DNA of 53,908 bases, taken from NCBI GenBank assembly GCA_964569385.1, contig CAZMUM010000037.1, positions 1 to 53,908 on the forward strand, written 5' to 3'. Each line of letters begins with the position of its first letter. Position 1 is the first letter of the stretch. The translations under genes were made by a program, and so were the position numbers. The stretch is from JAADHX01 sp964569385 (GTDB lineage: Bacteria > Actinomycetota > Acidimicrobiia > Acidimicrobiales > Poriferisodalaceae). Shown piece by piece: positions 33,323 through 41,766 of this stretch. Below the pieces are notes generated by a model. That model was given only the letters and a program-made list of their open reading frames with translations, did not search any database and had not been told where the DNA came from.

Positions 33323-35107
33323 CTACTGAGCGACGACCACGCGGTTGCGGCCGTCGTGTTTGGCTCGATACAACGCCACGTCGGCGCCAATCGCAATAGC
33401 GCTTCCTTCGGCCTCGGTAGGAGCCGAGATCACGACCCCGATCGAGATCGTTACCTTGCCTCCCGGCTGATTCTCCTCGCCAACAATCACGGTCGCCTCC
33501 ACCGCGGCGCGCACTCTTTCCATGACCCGGGTGGCCTCGGCTTCGTCGGCGCCAACTAGGACAACCGAAAATTCTTCACCACCGTAGCGATACACCGAGT
33601 CGCACGACCTCACCGTCTGGGCAATGCAATCAGCTACCGCCCGTAGGGCCACATCGCCGGCCGTGTGGCCATTGGTATCGTTGAAGTTCTTGAAGTGATC
33701 GATGTCGACCATCGCAAATCCAACAGTTGCACCGCGTGGCAGGTCGGCCAGGTCTTTGTCGAGACGGCGTCGGTTCTTCAGTTGTGTCAAGCCATCGAAG
33801 TCGGCATCGCTTAACGCCGACCGGTGCGCGAGAGCGGCCGTCATCGCGGTACCCGTGATCGGTGCCAACGAGGTCAGCTGGTCGAGTTGTTGGCGCGAGA
33901 ACGGATCCATCGCCGAACGGATTACGACGATCGCCCCACTAACCGATCCGTCGGCGATGACGGGGGTGGCCGCAACGGCCATAGATGCACCAAGCAGCGC
34001 TGGGTCCTGGCGCAGAACCACTGTGGCGGGCTGACCCGTCTCGATAACGCGCCACAAAGGACCCGCAGCGATTGGTTCGTCAGAAAAGAGGCCTGGCGAG
34101 GACTTCTCGGTAAACAGTGCAACTCCATCGACGAGACGAACGTAGGTGCCAGCGGCCGCCGACGTCAGTCGTACTCCCTCAGCGACGGCGAGACGGGCAA
34201 TCTGTTCGGCGTCGAGAGCGGCCGTCATCTGGCGCCCAACTTCGACTAGGTCGCCGAAATTGTCGCCGTCACTGCCATGGGTCGAACTCCTGACACCGCG
34301 GCGCAGCTTCTGACGAGCCAACCACGCAATAGCCGTCAGGGCCAGCATCGCAGGGACGATCACGGGAACCTGGGGGAACGACGATCCGGACTCTGCCGGC
34401 TCAGATGGTGAGTCGATGACAGCTGGACTCGGTGTGACGATGGGTTCGATAGCAGCGTCGGGCTCGTTAACGTCGGTGGTGACATCGATCTGCTCGGGTT
34501 CCACAGCTGTGGCGTCGCCAGCAGTCGCTTCTGGCCGAGCCGGCTCAGTTATTGCTGGCGGCGGCGGCGCGAGCTCGATGCTGTCATCCTGAAGCCGGCC
34601 GAAGATCGAGTCGGTAACTCGGCGCTCGGCCGGTGGCCGAGGACCGATCGGGGCCGCACCATCGCGAACCCACAAATCGGCGAGGGCTTCGAGCCAGGGA
34701 GTCGGGTCGATGAAACTCTGATCACCTGCCTCTATCCGCTCGCCCATTAGTATCGGAATCGGGCCCAGTACTTCGATCACTACTGGGGAGAGCACTCGTC
34801 CGTCGTTCAGCAGTTGGTCTAAAAGGTCCTCATTGTCTTCGTCGTAGTCGAGGATTGTCTCCAAGATGTCGTCGCGACCGAGAAACTCTGTCCCGAGTTC
34901 GTCGCGGATTCGTTCGACCGCCGGGTGCGGCACAAACGCCCCAGATGCTGCGATCGCATCGATCTCGACGATGACCCAAATTGTTGCGGTCTCGACCCAA
35001 ACGTCATCAGCGACGTCGCCGGGTTCGATCGGTTCAGAAATGCCAAGACCTGACAAAATCAGGCTCAGGCTCATTAGGACGCTCAGCACAGCGTTCCATC
35101 GGCACAA
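33323..35107 (-). CDS. Membrane diguanylate cyclase with extracytoplasmic N-domain (GAF-GGDEF)
   Basis: 594 residues. A signal-anchor (1-24), an acidic extracytoplasmic domain (25-170), a Pro/Glu/Ala/Val-rich linker, a second membrane helix near 245-265 (VPVIVPAMLALTAIAWLA), a GAF domain (285-425) and a GGDEF domain (430-592). GGEEF at 509-513 is a functional variant of the active site, and RSCD five residues before it is an intact inhibitory site. Predicted to make cyclic di-GMP in response to an external signal. The linker suggests the N-domain reaches through the cell wall. Confidence 0.9.
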   Translation of the reverse strand: MCRWNAVLSVLMSLSLILSGLGISEPIEPGDVADDVWVETATIWVIVEIDAIAASGAFVPHPAVERIRDELGTEFLGRDDILETILDYDEDNEDLLDQLLNDGRVLSPVVIEVLGPIPILMGERIEAGDQSFIDPTPWLEALADLWVRDGAAPIGPRPPAERRVTDSIFGRLQDDSIELAPPPPAITEPARPEATAGDATAVEPEQIDVTTDVNEPDAAIEPIVTPSPAVIDSPSEPAESGSSFPQVPVIVPAMLALTAIAWLARQKLRRGVRSSTHGSDGDNFGDLVEVGRQMTAALDAEQIARLAVAEGVRLTSAAAGTYVRLVDGVALFTEKSSPGLFSDEPIAAGPLWRVIETGQPATVVLRQDPALLGASMAVAATPVIADGSVSGAIVVIRSAMDPFSRQQLDQLTSLAPITGTAMTAALAHRSALSDADFDGLTQLKNRRRLDKDLADLPRGATVGFAMVDIDHFKNFNDTNGHTAGDVALRAVADCIAQTVRSCDSVYRYGGEEFSVVLVGADEAEATRVMERVRAAVEATVIVGEENQPGGKVTISIGVVISAPTEAEGSAIAIGADVALYRAKHDGRNRVVVAQ

Positions 35108-35151
35108 AGAACCTCGCCGCGTAGTGATTCGTGCTACTCAAAACCACTAGC

Positions 35152-36648
35152 TCAACCAGCTAAGGCTGCTTCGAGCTTCGACCGGCGCGCATCGCCAAAC
35201 CACTCGGCTCTCAGTCCATAGTGCTCCGTCACCGAATGCAGGTGGCCGTCGCCGTTTCTGATTTCAATGTTCGCCGGATCGATGAGCGCGGGGTGAGTCA
35301 CACCCGTTGCCGTTGCGACCTTGACCATCTCGTGGTTGAGTGCATCTATGTAGTTGGCGAGTCGAACCGACTTGTCTGCGGGGTCAAGACCTCGGACTAA
35401 CCACCGCTGCTGGGTAGCCACGCCTGTCGGGCAGTGACCCGTGTGGCACTTCTGGGCCTGTATGCACCCGACAGCCAGCATGGCTTCTCTGGCCACACTG
35501 ATCATGTCGACGCCAAGGCCCATCGCCACAATTGCGTCGGAGGCGAACCCGAGTCGACCGGCTCCGATAAACACAATGTCGTCTTGAAGGCCTACTTTCG
35601 CGAATGCCGAAAACACCGCACTGAAGCCTTCTCTGAATGGCAGCGATACGTGGTCGGCAAACACTTGAGGCGCGGCACCGGTTCCGCCTTCGCCGCCGTC
35701 GACAGCAATGAAGTCTGGACCGCGATTATGGACAGCCATGTGCGCGGCCAAATCGGACCAGAAGTCGATCTGGCCGATCGCCGATTTTATTCCAACGGGA
35801 AGCCCCGTCGCCTCAGCGATTGATTCGACAAAGTCGACAAGTGTTTCGACATCGTGGAACTCCTTGTGCGATGACGGTGATGCGACTGTGATGCCCACGG
35901 GCACGCCGCGTGCTTCGGCGATCTCGTTGGTGACTTTCGCGCCGGGTAGGAGGCCTCCTAGCCCTGGTTTGGCACCCTGACTTAGCTTTATTTCGATGGC
36001 GCGAACCGGCGAATCTTTCATCGATTCCAAGAGAAAGTCCAAGGAGAACTTGCCAGAGTCGTCACGAGCGCCGAAGTATCCGGTACCGATCTGAAAGATG
36101 AGGTCGCCACCGTGTCGGTGGTGTTTGCTGATGCCGCCCTCGCCGGTGTTGTGCAGACAGTTCGCGATCCTTGAGCCGCGGTTGAGCGCCTCGATGGCGG
36201 GCCCAGACAAAGAGCCGAAACTCATAGCCGAAACGTTCGTGATCGACTCCGGGCGAAACGCGCCAGGACGATTCCGCCACTGACCCATCACCTTGGCTAC
36301 GGGAACGCGGCCCTCGTTTGGAGCCGTGGCCGGAAACGCCGAATGCCTGAAGAAGATGTAATCGTGTTCGTCGAAGCGATTGTCCGACCCAAACCCGAAA
36401 TAGGCGTTCTGTCGCTTCGCCGATGCGTATACCCAGCGTCGTTGGTCGCGGCTGAAGGGCCGCTCCTCGTCGTTGTTCGTGACAATGTACTGGCGAAGTT
36501 CTGGCCCGAATCGTTCCAGTAAGAACCGCAGGTGGCCAATAATCGGAAACGTCCGCAAGATCGCGTGCCGTTTTTGGGAGACGTCGTAGATCGCGACGCC
36601 AATCAAGAAGCCAACCACAGCGACCAGTACCCAGAGCCATACGTTCAC
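35152..36648 (-). CDS. Glutamate synthase-related FMN/iron-sulfur protein (membrane anchored)
   Basis: 498 residues. One N-terminal membrane helix (4-22, WLWVLVAVVGFLIGVAIY), then the FMN-binding barrel of glutamate synthase large subunits: MSFGSLSGPAIEALNRG, NTGEGGISKHH, KLSQGAKPGLGG and AVDGGEGGTGAAP. Cysteines in CIQAQKCHTGHCPTGVATQ match the 3Fe-4S site. It lacks the glutaminase and C-terminal domains of GltB and is a stand-alone synthase-domain protein. It probably shares chemistry rather than substrate with gltB at 43240; the electron donor is unknown. Confidence 0.9.
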   Translation of the reverse strand: MNVWLWVLVAVVGFLIGVAIYDVSQKRHAILRTFPIIGHLRFLLERFGPELRQYIVTNNDEERPFSRDQRRWVYASAKRQNAYFGFGSDNRFDEHDYIFFRHSAFPATAPNEGRVPVAKVMGQWRNRPGAFRPESITNVSAMSFGSLSGPAIEALNRGSRIANCLHNTGEGGISKHHRHGGDLIFQIGTGYFGARDDSGKFSLDFLLESMKDSPVRAIEIKLSQGAKPGLGGLLPGAKVTNEIAEARGVPVGITVASPSSHKEFHDVETLVDFVESIAEATGLPVGIKSAIGQIDFWSDLAAHMAVHNRGPDFIAVDGGEGGTGAAPQVFADHVSLPFREGFSAVFSAFAKVGLQDDIVFIGAGRLGFASDAIVAMGLGVDMISVAREAMLAVGCIQAQKCHTGHCPTGVATQQRWLVRGLDPADKSVRLANYIDALNHEMVKVATATGVTHPALIDPANIEIRNGDGHLHSVTEHYGLRAEWFGDARRSKLEAALAG

Positions 36649-36694
36649 AGCAGATGAACCTAATCGAGCGGTGGTGTGTTCCAGACCTGAAGAG

Positions 36695-37807
36695 TCATCC
36701 GTTGGCGAACACCCTGCGAGCAGACTCGAGATCTTCGTGGTTTAGGTATGCGCCGAGGAAACGTCGCGAACCCGTAAAAGCGGTGCGACCATGCAGTACC
36801 CGCCAATTGTTGATGATCATGGCCCTACCCGGTTCCCACGAGATGTGGTGCCAACGATGAGCTTTGTCAACGTCGGCTGAAATCGCCGCGTAAGCAGCCC
36901 GGAACGGTCGGTCTGCCCGACCTAAGTGGAACGGCGAACGGTCGTAGTTGTTGAGCGAAAACTGGGTGATTCGCCCGGCCGAATCCGTGGCAATCACCGG
37001 CCGTTCGGCCCGTAGATCGACTCCTGGTTCGACGTAGTGGCCAGGCACCGACACCTCAGCGAGCAACGCGGCACCTTCGGGGTCGTCGTCCGCCAGTCGA
37101 GTCGCAGCCGCGAACCCATCGACGATGACGCTTTCGCCGCCGGTTCCATCTCGTTGCTGACACACGAAGAGTTGAAGGCCAGGGGCGTCGTGCATATAGG
37201 TGCCGTCGGTATGCATACCTAGTTGCACTTTGGTGTAGGCGCTATCGCGATGATCGGTCACCTCAGCGGCCAATTCCCAGACGTCACCGAAGATTGTTCG
37301 TCTCACGTATCCGATCGCACCAGCCAACGATTCGACCTGGGCATGACCAGCCTCACATTGTTCAATCGTGACCACGCCCCACCGCCAGATCGCATGGGCG
37401 AACTGCTGCCTAACCGCTTCGTTGTTCACAATTTCGCTGGCCACAAAACTGGGAGGAGCGACTTCGTCGCCCGTGTGCCACAGCGTTACCTCGTCCGTGA
37501 GCCCCAAGCCAGGAGGCAACGATCGAGAGACCTCAGCGCGCTGCGATGACAATACCGACGCTAGGAGGCCCATCGATATGGATGATTTCGTACCATCGGC
37601 CCACACGAAATCGACGCTTTGGTCGCGTTGGGTGGACTCCGGCCTACCTACGAATTCGTTTCCGTAAGTATTGCGGCGCCGCTGCCTGGTGTCGGGGTCG
37701 ACCGAACCCACATCGTCGCAATGGTCGGCGACCCAGGCCCACTCGAAAACGGTAGTTGTGCCATCGATAGTGACGGATAACCCGGTCTCTTTCGCATCGA
37801 TTCTCAT
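36695..37807 (-). CDS. Gamma-butyrobetaine/trimethyllysine-type 2-oxoglutarate dioxygenase (TauD fold)
   Basis: 370 residues. An N-terminal GBBH-like domain (1-100) precedes a TauD catalytic core. Iron ligands are His199 and Asp201 (GMHTDGTY) and His339 (VLHGR), with Arg348/Arg349 as likely 2-oxoglutarate ligands. The N-domain of true GBBH carries a Cys/His zinc site; here only one Cys (WVADHCDDV) is seen, so zinc is probably not bound. It hydroxylates an unactivated carbon, perhaps of a betaine-like compound. Divergent from the truncated methyltransferase, 36 bp apart. Confidence 0.88.
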   Translation of the reverse strand: MRIDAKETGLSVTIDGTTTVFEWAWVADHCDDVGSVDPDTRQRRRNTYGNEFVGRPESTQRDQSVDFVWADGTKSSISMGLLASVLSSQRAEVSRSLPPGLGLTDEVTLWHTGDEVAPPSFVASEIVNNEAVRQQFAHAIWRWGVVTIEQCEAGHAQVESLAGAIGYVRRTIFGDVWELAAEVTDHRDSAYTKVQLGMHTDGTYMHDAPGLQLFVCQQRDGTGGESVIVDGFAAATRLADDDPEGAALLAEVSVPGHYVEPGVDLRAERPVIATDSAGRITQFSLNNYDRSPFHLGRADRPFRAAYAAISADVDKAHRWHHISWEPGRAMIINNWRVLHGRTAFTGSRRFLGAYLNHEDLESARRVFANG

Positions 37808-37843
37808 AGACGAGAGTATTGCTCACTCCAGTACTTCCAAATT

Positions 37844-38434
37844 GTGAGAATCGGATACGTGTCGGCTTGGATGGACCGGCTCGGCGCGACAGTCGTCGGG
37901 ATCGACAACTCCGAAGAACAACTCAAGACGGCCAGGCGATTGGCGACCGAACACGACGGCTCGAAGATCGAATGGATACACGGCAACGCCGAGGCTGTCC
38001 CAAAGCCAGACAACTCATTCGACTTCGCCATCTCCGAATATGGCGCCGCCATCTGGTGCGACCCGCATGTGTGGATCGCGGAAGCCAAGCGTCTGCTCAG
38101 GCCGGGAGGACGCCTGGTCTTCTTGGGAAGTTCGCCATTGTCGTTGATTTGTTCGCCACTGAACGGTGCGCCAGCAGAGCCTCATTTGCATCGCAACTAT
38201 TTTGATCTTGGCAAGGTTGACTGGCGCGACGCCGAGATCGATCCCGGTGGTGTCGAGTTCAACCTGACGTTGACCAAGTGGTTCCAATTGTTCAGCGACG
38301 TCGGGTTCTCCGTTGATGATTATCGCGAGCCGCGTCCCAAATCATCAGAGACCGGCGTGCAATTCTCGATGCCCCAAGACTGGGCGTACAACTATCCGAG
38401 CGAGCAGGTCTTCTGGCTTACGTCACGGAACTAA
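37844..38434 (+). pseudogene. SAM-dependent methyltransferase, N-terminally truncated
   Basis: The 196-residue product matches the later part of a class I methyltransferase: GATVVGIDNSEEQLKTARRL (motif II), ISEYGAAIWCDPHVWIAEAKRLLRPGGRLVFLG (motifs III-V) and a C-terminal FQLFSDVGFSVDDYRE. Motif I (GxGxG) and about 50 preceding residues are missing: the frame opens at RIGYVSAWMDRLGA, just after where the glycines should be. Upstream is the divergent dioxygenase start. The gene lost its 5' end, so it cannot bind SAM normally. Its 3' end overlaps the oxidoreductase gene by 12 bp. Confidence 0.75.
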
Positions 38435-39436
38435 GCGTTCGATCACTGCCCGCGCCGCAGCCCGGCCGCTTAGGAAGGCACCTTCGACTTTGGGGCCATC
38501 GAATGCCTCACCGGCTAAGGCGACGACCGGGGTGTCTCCCCAGATCTCGGTTGCGGTTGGCCACATACGCGAGGGTCCTGCATATCGCCAACGGTAAACA
38601 GCAGCCGTTACAAGTTCGGCCGATCCGGCCCGGTCGGCGAAGGCAGCCCAGCTCTGGTCGATGATTTCCTGGTCCGAAGCGTCCCACAGGTTGTTCGACC
38701 AGGGCTCTGAGAGATGAAGCGTCAGCGATCTCTCGGCCGACACTCCCTTCAAGAAGTTGTCGCCGACGAACGAGATGGCCTCGTGATCCGGTGTCTGTGA
38801 TCCTCCGTGCGACGCCATAGCAGTCGATCCGGTGTAGGTGGCCAGCACTGCAATGGTCGGCCGGTAGGTGATCTCAGTGGTGAGACGCGTGGTGAGAGAT
38901 GGTGAAGGCAACAAGTTGCTCTCCATCAGAATGGCCATCGTCTGTGGAACTGGAGCGGTAAGTATGTACGCCCTGGCCGGATGGGCCCGAAGATCGCTGG
39001 CACTGACGCCAAGCTGGACATCGAGGCCGCTGGCCATGAAATCGACCAGATCAGCCATGCCATCAACGCCACACCACCGGGAGAAGCCGTCGGGCTCGGC
39101 ATCGAAGCCCTTTGACCACTCCTTCACGACACCAGCGCTCTCCGCCATCTCGATTAGTGACTTGAACGCCCGTGACCGAGTTGTGAAGAACTGAGCACCG
39201 TGATCGAATCGAGCTTCGCCGAGGCGGGCCGAAGTCATCCGGCCGCCAACACTATTTGCCCGCTCGATGACCCTGACTCGAAGGTCGGCCTCGGCCAGCT
39301 CACACGCCGCGGCGATGCCTGCTATTCCGGCCCCCACCACCACAACATCGAGCGTCTCGGCTCCTGTAACCAGGCGAAGTGTGTCTCGTCGCTGACCCAC
39401 AAGGCGGGAATCGTCTGCTTCATCTAGCTCGGCCAT
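38423..39436 (-). CDS. FAD-dependent amine oxidase/renalase-like oxidoreductase
   Basis: 337 residues from the ATG at 39436. The FAD Rossmann motif is VVVVGAGIAGIAAACELAEADLRVRVIE, followed by GGRMTSARLGEARFDHGAQFFTTR, typical of the renalase/amine oxidase group. The C-terminus GEAFDGPKVEGAFLSGRAAARAV is the FAD-closing motif. The middle varies, so the substrate is not predicted. Same-strand neighbours are absent; it is tail to tail with the truncated methyltransferase and divergent from tsaC. Confidence 0.88.
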   Translation of the reverse strand: MAELDEADDSRLVGQRRDTLRLVTGAETLDVVVVGAGIAGIAAACELAEADLRVRVIERANSVGGRMTSARLGEARFDHGAQFFTTRSRAFKSLIEMAESAGVVKEWSKGFDAEPDGFSRWCGVDGMADLVDFMASGLDVQLGVSASDLRAHPARAYILTAPVPQTMAILMESNLLPSPSLTTRLTTEITYRPTIAVLATYTGSTAMASHGGSQTPDHEAISFVGDNFLKGVSAERSLTLHLSEPWSNNLWDASDQEIIDQSWAAFADRAGSAELVTAAVYRWRYAGPSRMWPTATEIWGDTPVVALAGEAFDGPKVEGAFLSGRAAARAVIERLVP

Positions 39437-39524
39437 GGCTCGAACCGTAGCCCCTAGACGTCGCGATCCTTGCGCCAAGTCGTCACAGCCTCACCGGACG
39501 GCACGTCGATAGCCTTAGTAAGTC

Positions 39525-40517
39525 GTGCAGTACATCCGGGTCGCCTCTACCGACATCGCTAACACCGTCGAACCAGCGGCCGCTCTGCTGCGCAACGGCG
39601 GAATCGTGGCGTTCCCCACCGAGACGGTCTACGGGCTCGGTGCCGACGCGTTCAACAAGACGGCGGTCAGACGGATCTTTGCCGCTAAGGGCCGGCCACC
39701 CGACGATCCGCTCATCGTGCACATACGACGACATTGGCACCTCGACCAAGTGTTCGCACACACGACCTCTCTCGAGCGGCAACTGCTCGACAAGTTCTGG
39801 CCCGGTCCTCTGACCCTGATTGGCCCCAAGGCAACGGCAATCCCATCCATCGTGACCGCCGGGCTTGCAGATGTCGCCGTCAGGGCGCCGAGCCATCCAG
39901 TTGCGATCGCGCTGCTAGACGCCGTCGCTGGGCCAGTAGCGGCCCCAAGCGCCAACCGGTTCAGCTACGTCAGCGCAACGACCGCGCAACATGTTGTCGA
40001 CGACCTCGGCGACTCGATAGACGCCATTGTTGATGCCGGCCCTAGCACTGCTGGAATTGAGTCAACCGTGGTTCGGCTACGCGGCTCGGTGCTTGAAGTC
40101 CTGCGCCACGGCGCCACCACGATCGATGCGATTACTACCGCCATGCCCGACATCAGCGACGTCGTCGAGATCACTGGATCGACAACCGCGTCGCCTGGCC
40201 AGCTACTAACTCACTACTCGCCGAATACCGCAACTATTGCGCTGGCTCCGGGATCCGCCATCGATCGGCTTGAACTCGAGGGATCGGTCGTTCTGGTTGG
40301 CTACGACGAATCGGTCTGGCCAGAGACTCATCGATTCGTATCGCTTGGGTCTCGCTCCAACCTCGATGGTGTGGCCAGAACTCTCTACGAAACACTCCGA
40401 ACCGTCGACTCGAGCAATGCCGACACGATTCTGATCGAGCTCACCGGAGCTAGCGGAATAGGCCGAGCGCTCGACGATCGCATTCGGCGGGCCGCCAGTG
40501 GCCGAGTCGAAGGCTGA
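39525..40517 (+). CDS. tsaC: Threonylcarbamoyl-AMP synthase (TsaC/Sua5, long form)
   Basis: 330 residues from a GTG. Residues 10-200 are the YrdC domain, with FPTETVYGLGADA, FAAKGRPPDDPLIVHI, FWPGPLTLI, VAVRAPSHPVA and APSANRFSYVSAT. The remaining 120 residues form the Sua5 C-domain with HYSPNT. It uses Thr, bicarbonate and ATP to make the precursor for t6A37 in ANN-decoding tRNAs. The MFS gene follows 11 bp later on the same strand, likely co-transcribed. Confidence 0.95.
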   Translation: MQYIRVASTDIANTVEPAAALLRNGGIVAFPTETVYGLGADAFNKTAVRRIFAAKGRPPDDPLIVHIRRHWHLDQVFAHTTSLERQLLDKFWPGPLTLIGPKATAIPSIVTAGLADVAVRAPSHPVAIALLDAVAGPVAAPSANRFSYVSATTAQHVVDDLGDSIDAIVDAGPSTAGIESTVVRLRGSVLEVLRHGATTIDAITTAMPDISDVVEITGSTTASPGQLLTHYSPNTATIALAPGSAIDRLELEGSVVLVGYDESVWPETHRFVSLGSRSNLDGVARTLYETLRTVDSSNADTILIELTGASGIGRALDDRIRRAASGRVEG

Positions 40518-40528
40518 CCACCCGCATC

Positions 40529-41752
40529 GTGACGGCTAAACCCTCGGACTCCGGTCGCGATCAAGTCGCCAACACACTGCGGCGCCTTGTTGTTCCGGTG
40601 TACCTGCCTTGGCTCGGTGTCGGCCTAGGCACAGCCATGTTGTTACCCATTCTGCCGGTGTATCTGCGCGAACTCGACCTCACAGTCGGCACTGTTTCGC
40701 TCATCTTGGCGGCCACTGGAGTAGGCGCGGCCATCGCAGGGTTGCCGCTTGGCGGCGCTCTCCAACGGTTTGGCGAACGCAAACTCTTAGTAGCGGCCAT
40801 CATTGTCTCAGCAGCCAGCGCGGCACTTCTGGGCGCGACTGAACTGATCGCGTTCCTGTTAGTACTTCGGTTCGTGGCCGGAGTGGGCTCGATGGGTGTC
40901 CGCCTAGCCCAGCAGACACTGATCGCCCGAACCGTCGATGGCGACATTCGAGGCCGAGCGATGTCGGTTATGGGCGGGACCGTCCGGCTGGCCTTTTTCG
41001 TCGGACCAATCATCGGAGGCGTGTCGTCGGATCAGCTAGGGCCAGAAGCGACGTTCGTGGCATCGGGCGCCGTGACCGCGTTAGGGCTCCTGCCCCTACT
41101 GGCCGCCAAGGCCGATCCATCACAGCACTCTCGAATCGCCACATCGGCATCGCCGCGACCGCCAAGCGTTCTCGAGAGCCTCCGCGGTCACTGGAAGCGG
41201 CTGGTCACCGTTGGTGTTGGCCCAGCCTTGGTTACCGCCGTCAGGGACGGCCGACTAATCGTCATCCCTCTGATCGCCAACGACCTCGGTTTGTCGGGGA
41301 CCGAGATTGGTCTCGTCGTTGCCATCGGAACCGGCGCCGACCTTCTGCTGTTTCCTGTAGCTGGGTGGCTAATGGACAGGTTCGGCCGGCTCTACGCCAC
41401 CGTGCCGGCCTTCGGCCTCATCGGGATCGGACTATTGCTCCTCGGAGTCCTCGACTCGACGCTCGGCGTCATCATCGCGGGCGCAGTTATCGGCATCGGC
41501 AACGGGATGAGCGCAGGCACCATGATGACGATCGGCAGCGACGTTGCTCCCGAAGGTGTGAGGGCACCTTTCCTCGCCGGGCTTGGATCGATGCAAGACC
41601 TCGGTCGAATCATCGGACCACTAATCGTCGGATGGTCGGCCGGCGCGGCGGGGCTACACCTGTCTGCGGTGGCCTTGGCAATCGTCATGTTTGTCGCCAT
41701 CGCCTGGCTGGTATTTGTGGTCGGCGAAACCCGCGACCTCGACCCGACCTGA
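40529..41752 (+). CDS. MFS transporter
   Basis: 407 residues from a GTG, twelve hydrophobic helices. The N-half has PLGGALQRFGERKL after helix 2 (motif A-like) and VGPIIGGVSSDQLGPEATF (motif C-like, common in exporters); the C-half has WLMDRFGRLYATVP and NGMSAGTMMTIGSDVAPEGVR. This suits a drug or metabolite exporter. 11 bp after tsaC. Convergent with gltD. Substrate unknown. Confidence 0.88.
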   Translation: MTAKPSDSGRDQVANTLRRLVVPVYLPWLGVGLGTAMLLPILPVYLRELDLTVGTVSLILAATGVGAAIAGLPLGGALQRFGERKLLVAAIIVSAASAALLGATELIAFLLVLRFVAGVGSMGVRLAQQTLIARTVDGDIRGRAMSVMGGTVRLAFFVGPIIGGVSSDQLGPEATFVASGAVTALGLLPLLAAKADPSQHSRIATSASPRPPSVLESLRGHWKRLVTVGVGPALVTAVRDGRLIVIPLIANDLGLSGTEIGLVVAIGTGADLLLFPVAGWLMDRFGRLYATVPAFGLIGIGLLLLGVLDSTLGVIIAGAVIGIGNGMSAGTMMTIGSDVAPEGVRAPFLAGLGSMQDLGRIIGPLIVGWSAGAAGLHLSAVALAIVMFVAIAWLVFVVGETRDLDPT

Positions 41753-41766
41753 AGTCGTCAGCCCCG

